Positions 11,031-21,809 of a stretch of 64,000 nt of DNA are shown piece after piece. The DNA is taken from positions 67,001 to 131,000 of the forward strand of contig JAHRBS010000012.1 of assembly GCA_024305745.1 (NCBI GenBank), written 5' to 3'. The notes beneath the pieces are model-generated. The model was not told the origin of the DNA. It saw nothing but the letters and a program-made list of their open reading frames with translations, and made no database searches. The number at the start of each line of letters is the position of its first letter. Position 1 is the first letter of the stretch. This stretch comes from Polyporus tsugae (Eukaryota > Basidiomycota > Agaricomycetes > Polyporales > Polyporaceae). The position numbers and the translations under genes are program-made.

Positions 11031-12594
11031 TTACCATGCCTGATATCCCCCGCTTACGAAGAAGCTAACAAGCACCGAATATCAGCGATACAACTTAGAG
11101 ACGCATGTCATTGAATCAAGGACTCACTCGCTTCCGGTGCAGAACGAGCTTGCATCGCTCGCCAGCCAAACAGCTACTCCGCGAAGCTCGTCAGGGCGAC
11201 CAACCCGCCCGAGCGGATGTTGCTCAGCCCACGCCTTCTCCGCCTCAGCCGTCGGTATGAATCGTGCTATCATCCTGTACGAGGACGGACGCGGCGTGTG
11301 TATAGCTGTATCTCGAGTAACGGCAAAAAAAAATGAGAGGTGCGTACGGCGTTTTGATGGCGCCAGGGCTGATCGAGTTCACCCGGATCCCCTTCGGGCC
11401 CAGCTCGCACGCCATGCTACGCGTCATTTGGAGCACGGCCGACTTGGAGGTGTTGTACGCCGTCCACGCGTAACCCTAGCGGACGAGGAGCTCGAGCTGA
11501 TTACGCTGGATAACGGGCAGTGGTGAGCGATGAATATGACCTACCTTGTTCGCCCCGTGCCCGCCGACGCTAGCCAGCAAGATGATGCTCCCTCCGCTCC
11601 CGAAACGCTCCATCTGCTGGCCAGCGGCTTGCGCGGTGAAGAGCGCACCATTGACGTTCACGTCGAGGACCTATAGAAGTGCAGCGGGGGGGGGGGGGGG
11701 GGGCTTTAGTTCACCTTTACCTTGCGCGGGCTAGCGCAATGCATGCATGATGCTCGCCTCTTGGAACGTTTTCGCGGGGTATGTCAAGCATGATATCTCC
11801 TCCGGTGCGAGTGTCCCCGCCGCAGCGACGCACGCGTCCATGCGCCCCTCCTGGTCCCCGATCGTCTTCCCGACCCTCCACATCACTTCCTAGCAAGGAG
11901 TAACGCAGTCAGTCCATCACGGTGAGGTCGAACCGTAGGCTAGTACTAAGTACTTCCTTCAGGTTCAGTAGCTCAGGATCACACTCACCTGATCCCGCAC
12001 GTCCGCACTGACATATTTGAGCCTCGCCTCCCCGGCACCGCCCGGAGTCTGTCCCTGTCCCTGGTCCAGCCTGAGCCTCTTCGCGAACTCGCTCACCCTC
12101 ACCCACTCCTGGCTCGGCTCCTTCGGCAGGTCCACGCAATAGACGGTGCGCGCCCCCGCCTCGACGAGGGCGAGCGCCATCTCGAGCCCGATGCCGCGGT
12201 TCGCGCCGGAGACGAGCGCGACGCGGTCCGTGAGCGAGAACTCGTGCGTGAAGATCGTCGGGGCTACCGCTGTCCCCAAAATCCAATGGTCAGTCGTACT
12301 AGTAAGCGCCAGGGTTCAAGCCATCCTACCCGCGGGAGGCAGGGCGGACGGACGGACGGACGGACGGACGGACGGACGGACGGACGTACCGTCACGCTTG
12401 AGGGGGTTCGATTGGTGTACGCGGGCGACGCCCACAGGGCCGCAGGACGGAAGCCCCGTGAGGCGGCCGGAGTCGGCGGTCCGCAGTAAAGTTGAGGTCG
12501 AGAAAGATAGCGACGTGGGCAGTGGCCGCGTTCTGACTTGCGAGCCGATGGCGCGGCGGATGCCAGTGCTTGCAACTTTGGAGAGGGAGAGCAT
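11031..12594 (-). CDS. Short-chain dehydrogenase/reductase, mitochondrial-type presequence (SDR1)
   Basis: Classical SDR resembling fungal D-arabinitol 2-dehydrogenase/sorbitol-utilisation proteins. Seven exons (12594-12390, 12269-11989, 11889-11758, 11670-11545, 11475-11348, 11274-11128, 11064-11031) give 350 residues. The first ~68 form an Arg/Ser-rich presequence with an FSTS box. The Rossmann motif SGANRGIG lies at about 89-96, an Asp after strand 2 (YCVDLP) suggests NAD preference, and the catalytic Tyr/Lys pair is in YNTSK (about 255-259). Oddities: intron 3 (11671-11757) has a GC donor (GAG/GCGAGC) exactly where SDR4 has GTGAGC, and contains an 18-nt C run on the coding strand. Intron 1 begins a GTCC repeat a few bases after its GTACGT donor. 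A TATA-like CTTATAG lies ~75 nt upstream. The real substrate is unknown. Confidence 0.88.
12345..12386 (+). repeat. (CGGA)n tetranucleotide microsatellite in SDR1 intron 1
   Basis: About 10.5 perfect CGGA units. On the coding strand this is a GTCC repeat starting almost immediately after the GTACGT donor of SDR1 intron 1. Confidence 0.95.
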
Positions 12595-12974
12595 GATGCA
12601 GAGAATATCGATGGCCCCTGATGAACGTGGCAAGGAAGATGAGAGGGCCGTCGTGCACTCACTGCCTATAAGTAAATAAGTAAATGGGCCTCTCTGGCCA
12701 ATGTCATATGATCGGGAAGACGAGCACGAGCATTCATATGTTCCGTGGACCGAATCTCGAAGAGATCTAGAAGGCAGGAATGTAAACGAGAGTTCAATAT
12801 AGATAATCTCATCACGAGTCACGGGGGCATTTGTGCGTGGCTGTCACAAAGGCTTCGGTACTCAATACGTTCCCCGGACTGCAAGCGACGGGTGTCTCTA
12901 ATCCCTGAGCCGGTCGTGCGGGTCGCAGGCCGGGCGATAATGTTACATCTCTTCTTTATCGCTGAGCTCTTCTC
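12595..12974. other. Intergenic: SDR1 upstream region
   Basis: 380 nt between the start of SDR1 and the end of the SDR2 pseudogene. A TATA-like element (coding-strand CTTATAG, about 12666-12672) lies ~75 nt upstream of the SDR1 start; comparable elements precede SDR3 and SDR4. No gene seen. Confidence 0.5.
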
Positions 12975-14618
12975 TCACCAGACAGTGTGACCGCCACTCA
13001 CAACGATGCTGCAAGACGCGTTCAGCCGAACAACCCATTAATCATGCGAGCACGGCTGCGGGAGGATACCCACCTCGCTACCTGTGCAAAACGAGCTCGC
13101 GTCGCTCGCAAGCCATGCCAGCGCCCCACGCAGCTCATCCGGCCGTGCGATGCGTCCAAGTGGATTCGCCGCCGTGTATAACCTTTCCGCATACACGGGA
13201 TCCTCGAGCTCCAGAAACGCCGCCAAGCTATTCCCGGGCACCGTATCACAGTGGACACATAGATGAGCTCGTAGAACGGTAAAGGCTTTTAATTGGCACT
13301 GACCTTGTCTTGATGATACCCGGACTTATCGAGTTCACCCGAATACGATGCGAGTCCAGCTCGCAAGCCATGCTGGCGCGTCATCTGTTGCAAGAGGGCA
13401 CTCTTGGAGGATGTTGGAATTCTTGGATTTGGCAAGCGAGCGCTTGCTCGCCGGCAGTTCCCGACGTAGCGTGTCTCTGTACTCATCCGTTTGCCTCTGT
13501 ACGTACAGTATATTAGTGTGACGACCTCGAGGCTCGTACAGGACAACCGGAATTCACGTTGTTTGCTTCACTCGGAAGATTCTTTCGCTTGCTTCAACAG
13601 AGGAATGCCAGTGGTATGCGACCTCGTGGAAGTGGGGCTACTCAAGGAGACCGTCAGCCGTGGACGGAGGAAAAGGGGCGACGACGCGGTGCGTAGAGGG
13701 AAAATACTGTTATGTAGTACTTACAGTAACCCACCTCCATTGCGACACTTCCACAAATGCTCGCGATCAGGACGATGCTCCCGCCGTTCCCGAAACGTAG
13801 CATCTGTCGCCCTGCTCTCTGTGTCACGCACATATACCGCGAATCAGCGGTTGCATGCTCTGTGAGGTTCCACGAGTGCCCATCGTACCTTTTGGAACAG
13901 CTCTTTGGGCTGATCTACTGCTGGGATATCAGCCCCGGAAAAGATCCCCGCGACCGCGACATAAACATCCATCCGTCCCTCTCTGTCACCTATCCTCTCT
14001 CCGATCTTCCACATCGCTTCCTATGCACCCACCCACTCAGTGTCCTTCGCCATCACTAACAATATTCCGGCTCCGAGAGAGGCAGCGCACTCACCTGGTC
14101 AGTCACGTCCTGGCTGATATACTCCAGCCTCGTCCCGCTGGCATGCCCCAGCCTGCCCACGAAGTCCCGGACTTTCGTCCCTTTCTCGCCCGGTTCCTGC
14201 TCCTTCGGAAGATCGACACAGTAGTAACTTGTAAGTACACCGTCCGCGCGCCTGCCTCTGCGAGCGTCAACGCCGTCTCGAGCCCGATCCCGCCGTTCGC
14301 TCCCGCCGGGCCCGTCACGAGTGCGACCCGGTCGGCGAGCGAGAACTCCTTGGTGAAGAGAGTCGACTCTGCAGCTGTCGGGGTGTCCAGAGGTCAGGAC
14401 TCTCGGCATGCACTGGCACCATGGCTCGCTGAAGGGGAAACAGAATAATGGTGAGGTACGTGGGTTCCGAGGATTCCAGGACGCGCGCAACGTTAACGCC
14501 GACAGGTCCGTACGCACAGGGAGCGGTCCAGTCAGCAGTCCTTGTGGGGGGTGTTCGAGAACCGCATGCGAGGCTGGCAAGCTGCCCGGGTCAATGTAGG
14601 GCCCAACGCGCGATGCAT
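12975..14618 (-). pseudogene. Degenerate short-chain dehydrogenase (SDR2 pseudogene)
   Basis: The locus aligns with all exons of SDR3 but is broken in several places. The first exon (from the ATG at 14618) has an indel that leads to a stop before the conserved YGPVGV block, which continues in another frame. The cofactor motif is altered to TGPAGANGGIG by a 9-nt insertion. After the VY of strand 2 an extra 14 nt shifts the frame (near 14225-14240). The exon that should carry the NVNG segment lacks it (around 13830-13860). The exon with the catalytic centre has lost the Tyr of YxxxK and carries a 1-nt insertion (around 13370-13400). The exon at about 13090-13240 and the terminal VVSGGHTVW exon remain readable. 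Splice sites are mostly preserved, implying recent decay. Confidence 0.85.
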
Positions 14619-15432
14619 GCTCGCTGTTATGGTCTGTATATATATGTAAGTTCTGAGATGTCAATGTGGTGGGGGCTTCGGGAGGTACTGTCCTCTGAGG
14701 ATACGCCACGGCTCCCGGGGCATGTAGATATACATCCGATCTTGGCCTGATTGTTCTCGTGCGCGGCAACCTATATATGATAGGCCAAGTGAGTGCCAGA
14801 AGAATCGTTCGATGAGAAAAATGGGTAAGAGACCTGTGAAAGCTCGGTGGCAGGCTTCTGATGCTAAGGAGGAGGTAGACCATGGCGAAAAGTCGAAGAG
14901 ATGTAACATTACCGAATAGGGCTGAGGAGCGGTGGCGGGGCGGGAGGTGGGAGAGGGCCAACGGTGAGGAAGCCGCGGGCATCGCGCGTGCAGTCTGGTG
15001 GAGCTCTCTCACTTGCCGAAGCGGATCGCGCGATCGCGAATCCTTGCGATTTTCGGCAGTACTTATGCTGTAGGGAAGGCCGATAGCGGGGAAGCACGGT
15101 GCAGTATGAGAGCGGCCGTCACGCGCCTGTTTCTGGTTGGCATCATTCATCTATGGTGAGTAAAATGAGTAGCATAAAGGTGAGCGTGAGCTCGAGCGTG
15201 CGCGGACAAGAGAACACAGGAATGCAGAAGAGAGTTCAATATCCCTCGTCACGAGTCGCGCGCGTATCTAGACGTCCAACATTATATCCGGAACTTCTCG
15301 AGGGCGACTTGCATGCTTGGAGATCCGCACGGCGCGCGTGGCTCTAATCCCAGAGCCCGCCGTGCATGTGCATGTCGTAGGCCGTACGAAAATTATTATT
15401 CGTCAATCGTTCCTTATCGCCAACCCCTCTCG
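14619..15432. other. Intergenic between SDR2 pseudogene and SDR3
   Basis: About 0.8 kb. A TATATA run near 14638-14646 lies ~25 nt upstream of the SDR2 pseudogene start. A long minus frame (14056-15150) only reads through this interval and the pseudogene and is not a gene. Nothing else recognised. Confidence 0.5.
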
Positions 15433-16851
15433 TCACCAGGCAGTGTGGCCGCCACTGACAAGGATGCTTGAAGGCGCGTTCAGCCGAACGACTTCAATTT
15501 ACGGAGCACGGGGGGAAACACTCACTTGCTACCGGTGCAAAACGAGCTCGCGTCGCTCGCAAGCCATGCCAGCACCCCGCGTAGTTCATCCGGCCGTCCA
15601 ATTCGTCCAAGTGGGTTTGCCCCCGTGTACCTCTCCGCTAGCGCAGGATCCTCCAGAAACGCTGTCATGCTGTTTCCGAGAACCGTGCCGAAGCAGAGAC
15701 AGACGAGGGTGAGTTCCTCGATTCAAGAATCGCGCCAAGGGTTCCAATAGCTGACCTTGTCTTGATGAAACCCGGGCTTATCGAGTTCACCCGAATACGG
15801 TGCGGGCCCAGCTCGCAGGCCATGCTGCGCGTCATCTGCAAGATCGCACCCTTGGAGGAATGGTATGCGACATCGTGGAAGTGGGGCTATCCAAGAGGCG
15901 AGTCAACCGTGGACCGAGGAGAACAGAAAGAACTTAGCACTGTGCAGTACCTCCAATGCGACGCTTCCGCAGATGCTCCCGAGTAGGACGATGCTCCCGC
16001 CGTTCCCGAACCGCAGCATCTGCTTTCCGGCTGCCTGTGCGGTGAACAGGACGCCGTTCGCATTCACGCTCATCACCTGCCATGAAACACCGTGTCAGCG
16101 GCCAAACTCTATAGGATGATGCGAGAGACCGTCATACTTACACTTTGAAAAAGCTCGCTGGAGCAATCGAGCGCCGACGTGTTGCTGCCGGAAAGGATAC
16201 CCGCAGCGGCGACGCAAACGTCCATCCGCCCCTCTCTATCGCCTATCCTCTCCCCAATCTTCCACATCGCTTCCTGTGTGGCATGCGTTCTCGATCATTA
16301 CCTCCCACCCCGGGATTTGCCCCCACCCCCCCCCCCCCCCCCCACAAGAGGGAACGCACTCACCTGGTCCGTCACATCTTGGCTGATGTACTCCAGCGTG
16401 CGCACGGAGTCGCGGACCTTCGCCCACTCTTCGCCGGGTTGCTTCGGACGGTCGACGCAGTACACCTTCCGTGCGCCCGCTTCGGCAAGCGTCAAGGCCA
16501 TCTCGAGCCCTATCCCGCGGTTGGCACCTGTGACGAGCGCGACGCGATCGGCGAGCGAGAACTCCTTCGTGAAGAGAGTTGAGTCGGCGGCCGCTATCGA
16601 AGCCGTTCGAAGGTCAGCTCGGCGTGCTCCACAGGGTGGAACGGGGACGTACATGTGGATGTGGATGTTGTCGAGGTCGAGGATCCGGACTCGGACTCGA
16701 GGAGGCGCTGAACCCCGACAGGTCCGTACGTAGGGAGCGGGCCAGTCAGACCCCCCGATGCGGCACGAGCTCGAGTATGAGAGGACGTTGAGAACCTCAT
16801 GCGAGGCCGGCGGGCCGCCTGGGACAAAACAGTGAAGGCGCGGGTTAGCAT
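15433..16851 (-). CDS. Short-chain dehydrogenase/reductase, mitochondrial-type presequence (SDR3)
   Basis: Intact paralog of SDR1. Exons 16851-16653, 16593-16364, 16273-16142, 16076-15951, 15886-15756, 15669-15526 and 15466-15433 give 331 residues with every phase closing. The N-terminal ~30 residues are basic, hydroxylated and free of acids ([20 protein letters not shown]) and are followed by STSS, a typical mitochondrial presequence pattern. Then come YGPVGV, the cofactor motif [15 protein letters not shown] and the catalytic YHSSK (about 237-241), ending [10 protein letters not shown]. The SDR Asn/Ala-Gly loop reads AAAG. A TATATATA box (16912-16919) lies ~60 nt upstream. Intron 2 contains an 18-nt homopolymer (16326-16343). 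It diverges more from SDR1/4/5 and is closest to the SDR2 pseudogene. Confidence 0.88.
16326..16343 (+). repeat. 18-nt C homopolymer in SDR3 intron 2
   Basis: Uninterrupted run of 18 C on the plus strand, inside the intron 16274-16363. SDR1 intron 3 carries an 18-nt G run on the plus strand (11686-11703). Confidence 0.9.
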
Positions 16852-17414
16852 GTGGTCGATGCGATAGGGGGAGGCTGTCGTTTACTGAGCGCATACCACA
16901 GTTGTCGGACGTATATATACCTCAATCATGTAGCTCCCCGGTCCGACGGTCCTCGGGAGCTGTGAACAGAGGGAACTATGCCAGATCAGGTGCAATGACC
17001 CATGGCAGCGAGTAGATCGGTTCATGAGTGTTCCCGCCACCCACATACATGGATGTTTGGTTCGTCCGTGAGCGTTCGGTGGTAGACGACGTAAACTGAA
17101 CTGCAGGTTCGCATCTGAAGTGGCAGTGGCGCTGGAAGAGAGGGGGAGATATCGATGATCAGAGTAGGCAGCGCCAACCCCGATGTCCGGTAGTGCCTCC
17201 GAGCTCCCCGAAGTTGAAAACCCCTCAGCGGCCCTGGAGCTATGAGCGCAATGCAGGGCAATGTTGGGACACGAACAGCTTGTTCGGACAGGACCCATCA
17301 GGTCTATTTTGAACAGTGGGCAGTCATATGCACATGTGTGTGCCGTGCTTAATCAGCCCCGCGATGACACCATCTCTCGTCCTCCCACAACATTCTTGCA
17401 ATCGCTCTCAGAGC

Positions 17415-17421
17415 TATATAA
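17415..17421 (+). promoter_or_regulatory. TATA box of the glutathione transferase gene
   Basis: TATATAA, 45 nt upstream of the start codon at 17466. The 16852-17465 interval is a divergent promoter region shared with SDR3; no gene is seen in it. Confidence 0.6.
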
Positions 17422-17465
17422 CCCAGACCCCTTCATCGAAACCTTTCATACAAAGGACACTCACC

Positions 17466-18419
17466 ATGCCGGAGAGAATCACCCTTTACACCGCCAAGGT
17501 ACGTGACGTCCCTTGTGTTCGCGCGGCACCGACATTAATTCACAACTTTGGTTCGATAGATTTGCCCCTTTGCGCAGAGGGTGAGCCCGCGTATATCCAT
17601 CGCAGCGACTGCAATACTGACCGCAATCCCCAGACGGAGATCGCCCTGCACGAAGCCAAGGTCTCTTACGTAAGGCACGAGATCGACCTCCAGAACAAGC
17701 CCGAGTGGTACGCACCCAAGGTCAACCCCGCCAGCAAGGTACGTCCCGTCCACTCACATATATGCGTGCCCCCCTCGGAGCACCTCCCTCCCCTTTCGTA
17801 TGCCCCAGGTCCCCGCGATCGCATACGGCGGGCCCGAGACCGCGCCCGACGACCCCTCCCCACAATCGACCAAGCTCGCCGAGTCGCTCATCCTCGTCGA
17901 GTTCGTCGCCGACCTCTTCCCCTCCGCGAACCTCCTCCCCGCGGACCCCGTCGCGCGCGCCAAAGCGCGCTTCTTCATCGACGCCGTCGGCACCAAGTTC
18001 ACGCCCGCGTGGTTCGCGTACCTGCAGGGCAAGGGCACGCTCGACGCGCTCTACGACGCCGCGGACTTCCTCCAGGGGCTCCTCCCACCGACGGGCTACG
18101 CCGTCGGGGCGTACTCGGTCGCGGACGTCGCGATCACGCCGTTCCTCGCCCGGGCGCGCGTCGCGCTCCTCAACGAGCTCGGGGCGTACCCCGAGGGCGA
18201 GGGGAAGAAGGTGCTCCAGACGCTGACGAGCGGCGAGGGCAAGTTTGCGCGGTTCGGGAAGTACTTCAACGACTTGTTGGCGCGGGAGAGCTTCAAAGCT
18301 ACGTTTGACGAGGTATTACGACTTGTGTTGATGTTCGCGTGAGCTGACTTGATGCTTTCCAGGCGTACGTCACCGAGAGGTACAAGGCTCGGTTTGGCAA
18401 CTTGAGGAACCCGCAGTGA
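17466..18419 (+). CDS. Omega-like (cysteine-type) glutathione S-transferase
   Basis: Cytosolic GST expected to use glutathione for thiol transfer or deglutathionylation. Exons 17466-17498, 17560-17580, 17634-17738, 17809-18312 and 18363-18419 give 239 residues, normal for the family. The thioredoxin-fold start ITLYTAK-ICPFAQR places the probable catalytic Cys at residue 13, in a 21-nt microexon (17560-17580) bounded by AG and GTGAGC. Skipping the microexon keeps the frame but removes the active site. The cis-Pro region NPASKVPAIAYGG for glutathione binding follows, then a helical C-terminal domain. Cys rather than Ser/Tyr at the active site points to omega/GTO-type enzymes, a class expanded in wood-decay fungi. 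It is divergently arranged with SDR3. Confidence 0.92.
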
Positions 18420-18614
18420 CTGGCTGAGACGAAGCTGTAATATTACCTGTACGAGTACGCGAAGCTTAGGGCAGTGAGACGACAATGCATGCAGCGCGAG
18501 CGCGAGCTCACCTCGAAAACCCTTCCTCCGTCCGCCCCAGTTTGATAGTACAACACGATAATGAGAACAGAAAGCCGATAAAAAATACACGCACGATCCG
18601 AACCGCCACACTTC

Positions 18615-19892
18615 TCAACCTGGCCTCGTATCCATCCCCTCCACGTCCCTCCCCTTCCCCTTCCCGCCTTCCGCGCCTGGGTCGCCGCCCACCGCTTCCA
18701 GTATCGCCTTCATGTCCTCCGCCCGCCCAACCCCGTACGCCGCACCGACAGCCGCGCCCACCTCCGCGCTGCCCTCCGCGAACGCCGCGCCGTCCTCGCC
18801 CACCTGCTCGCCCCTCGCCCTCTCCTTCGCGCGCTCCATCAGCTGACCCACCGCCCAGTTCAGGTAGCCTGTCTTGCTCGTCTCCCACGGCCGCTTCCCC
18901 GGCTCGGCCGCAAGCGCGGCGCTGCCCGGGTCGAGCGGGTCGGCGGGCGGGAGGGTGGACACTGCGGTGTACATGGACTGCAGCTCGTCCGGGAGCGCGA
19001 GGAGGGACTGCATCTGGGGTGCGCGGAGGAATGCGAGACGGTGGAGTCGTGCGCGGGCGTGCTCGACGTCTTTGGAGGATTTGTGCACCGCGCGGGCAAA
19101 GAGCCGCTTGAGCTTCCGTTGCTGTTGGGCGAGGGTGACCCGGATGAGCGTTCGAGCCGGGTCATGAGTAATGTGCGAAGATAATATGTGGGAGGCCGAT
19201 TTATGCGGTGGAGCAGTCAGAAGTAGAACTCGTCTTGCAGTGCGAGAGGCGGGATGCAGTCAACGCTTGATGGTGGAGGAAAACGAAAGGCGACGGAGCG
19301 CACTGCTGCATCAATGCAGAAGAGCTCCGGTACACGACCGATCCTCCACACCCGCACTTTCGCCCACAAAATAAAAGATGGGAAAGAACACGCGATTCTG
19401 GCTCACCGCATGCACCTTCCTCCTCAGCTCGTCGATCTCCGCTAACAGCTCGCCCTCCCTCTCCGGCTGGTCAGCCGCGCCGTCAAGGTCGAGCCCCGCC
19501 TGGTGGGGCGCGACGACAGGGAGGTCGGCGGGGACGGCGAAGATGTTGCGCATGGACCATGCCTCGAAGAAGTCGAACGCGACGTCGACGTGCGACTCGA
19601 GGAGCGTCTGGAACGCCACCAGGCCCTGCTCGATCTCCTGGGTCGGGTCCCAGTCCTTGTCCTTGTCCTTGTCCTTGGTGTTCGAGCTGGAGCTGGAGCT
19701 GGGGTGTTTGTCGGCGCGGGCGTCGGCCCAGCGCTGGAGGAACTGCTCCATGGCGTCGACGGACTGGCGGGCCTCGTCGTTGGCGATGTTGATGATGTCG
19801 TCGAGGAGGAACTGGGGGATGAAGCCGAGGAGCTCGGGGAGGAGAACGGAAGGCACGGTCGGCGGGAGCCCCGGAGGCGCGGTCGCACTCAT
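18615..19892 (-). CDS. MIS12: Kinetochore protein Mis12/Mtw1
   Basis: Central subunit of the MIND/Mis12 complex linking inner centromere to the Ndc80 complex. Two exons (19892-19407 and 19121-18615) joined in phase 0 give 330 residues. The N-terminal Mis12 signature is clear: LLPELLGFIPQFLLDDIINI, followed by a charged low-complexity linker (KDKDKDKD). Then comes the fungal block FQTLLESHVDVAFDFFEAWS, with RNIFAVPADLP and PHQAGLDL, and a coiled-coil LLAEIDELRRKV that continues across the intron into QRKLKRLF. The intron is long (285 nt). I chose the ATG at 19892 because the longer frame upstream begins with GTG. The C-terminal third is Ala/Gly-rich and variable. Confidence 0.87.
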
Positions 19893-20347
19893 CGTCGACA
19901 GAGGCACCGAGTGTCGTAAGTCGTACGGTTACTGGTGGCCGTTACTACTTAGTAGAGCGTTGAGCACGACGTGACACAGTCGCGTTGACGCATCAGCAGC
20001 GCGTCGCGTGACGATCTGTCACGCCCACGCTCCTTGTTGGACAATTGCTCTACGACCACCAGACCCAAACCAGCCCGCGCGCTCCTCTTACCAACATGTC
20101 TCATACTCGCTCCAAACTGCCATTGGAAAAACTGTGGCCTCCACAGAGCTCGGCCACATCGTAATCATACCGTCTGCAAGCCTGGCATAAAGTTTAAACG
20201 GGATCAAACTGTGTCTTGGTGAGCTATGAATATGCACAGCAAGCATTCGCATGGTGTTTTACAGCCTCGAAGAACGTTGTTCGAAATCGGAGAGATGCGT
20301 TGATGTTTCCTCTTTTCGTCCTACTATCCTTTTTATCCATTGCCCGA
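19893..20347. other. Intergenic between MIS12 start and SDR4 end
   Basis: 455 nt, no gene recognised. It contains the MIS12 promoter and the SDR4 3' UTR. Confidence 0.5.
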
Positions 20348-21809
20348 TTACCACGCCTGATATCCCCCGCTTACGAAGAAGCTAACGGGCATCGGATGTC
20401 AGCGATACAACCTTGAGAAGTATGTCATTCAGTCAAGGACTCACTCGCTTCCGGTGCAGAACGAGCTTGCATCGCTCGCGAGCCAAACCGCTACTCCACG
20501 AAGCTCGTCAGGGCGACCAACCCGCCCGAGCGGATGTTGCTCAGCCCACTGTTTTTCTATTTCAGCAGACGACAGCAACTCCTTCGATAACCTGTACGGG
20601 TTATGGACGCCCGTCAACGCCTTCTCTACACATGTTACGAGCAAGCAGAAGTGAGTACGCACATCGTTCTGATTGTGCCAGGGCTGACAGAATTCACTCG
20701 AATCTGCTTCGGGCCCAGCTCGCACGCCATGCTGCGTGCCATTTGGAGCACGGCCGACTTGGACGTGTTGTACGACACCCATTCGGAGCCCTACCAGGAA
20801 ACACGAAATTCAACCTAGGCTGAACAATATACACGCCTGAACATAGCCTACCTTGTTCGCCCCATGTCCGCTGATGCTAGCGATCATGATGATGCTCCCT
20901 CCGTTCCCGAAACGCTCCATCTGCTGCCCGGCCGCTTGGGCGGTGAAGAGCACCCCGTTGACATTCACGTCGAGGACCTACAATGGCGCCGGCCAGTCGC
21001 AGGTCTACATTGCGCGAAATGGGGATGCGGGTGCGAGCTCACCTCTTGGAACTGCTTCGCAGAGTATGTCAAGCAAGGCGTTTCGACCTTCGGGAGTATG
21101 CCCGCCGCGGCAACGCACGCGTCCATCCGTCCCTCCCGGTCCCCGATCGTCTTCCCGATCTTCCACATCCCTTCCTAACAAAATCACGCAGCCAGCCCAG
21201 TCAGAACCACATATCCTCATAGACTCTCATACGCTCCTACGGACACCGATGTACAACCCACCTGGTCCGTGACGTCCGCGCTCACGTACTCGAGCCGCCC
21301 CGCCCCGCCCGTCTTCCCCTCCAGCGCCAGCGCCGTCGCGTACTCGCTCGCCTTCACCCACTCCTCCCCGGGCGTCTTCGGCAGGTCGAGACAGTACACA
21401 GAGCGTGCACCCGCCTCGACGAGCGCGAGCGCCATCTCGAGCCCGATCCCGCGGTTGGCGCCCGAGACGAGCGCGACGCGGTCTGCGAGCGAGAACTCGT
21501 GCGTGAAGATCGTCGGCTCCAGAGCTGTTCCCGTCCCCGTCCCCGAGTCGTCGTGAGTGTCAGGATCGAACGCGCGGAACGGTAGGGAGGGGGAGGGGTC
21601 TACTTACATGCAGTGGTGGGAGAGCCTTGGAGTGCGCGCGCGACGCCGACGGGGCCGTAGGGCGGGAGGGGGCTCGGGGTTGTGCGCGGAGCGGCAGAGG
21701 TCGAGAAGGACTGTTGTGGCCCTCGCGGGTGGTGCCAGTGAGTGGGCGGTCGCGCTCTTACTTGCGCAGCGACCGTGCGGACGCGGGCGACTGTGGACCT
21801 GGAGAGCAT
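20348..21809 (-). CDS. Short-chain dehydrogenase/reductase, mitochondrial-type presequence (SDR4)
   Basis: Intact paralog. Exons 21809-21608, 21524-21262, 21174-21043, 20977-20852, 20790-20663, 20591-20445 and 20381-20348 give 343 residues, with the same seven-exon phases as SDR1, SDR3 and SDR5. The presequence contains an Arg-rich start and SFSTSAA, then PYGPVGVARALQ. The cofactor motif is SGANRGIG, the strand-2 acidic residue is in YCLDLP, and the catalytic pair is in YNTSK (about 248-252). The terminal exon DFFVSGGYQAW is the same as in SDR1 at the protein level. It has a normal GTGAGC donor at intron 3 where SDR1 has GC. A TTTATAG element lies ~80 nt upstream. It is closest to SDR1 and SDR5. 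Confidence 0.9.

Noticed and set aside
14056..15150. Minus-strand open frame of 364 codons
   Set aside because: Passes through intergenic DNA, the broken first exon, an intron and exon 2 of SDR2 in mixed frames; not a protein.
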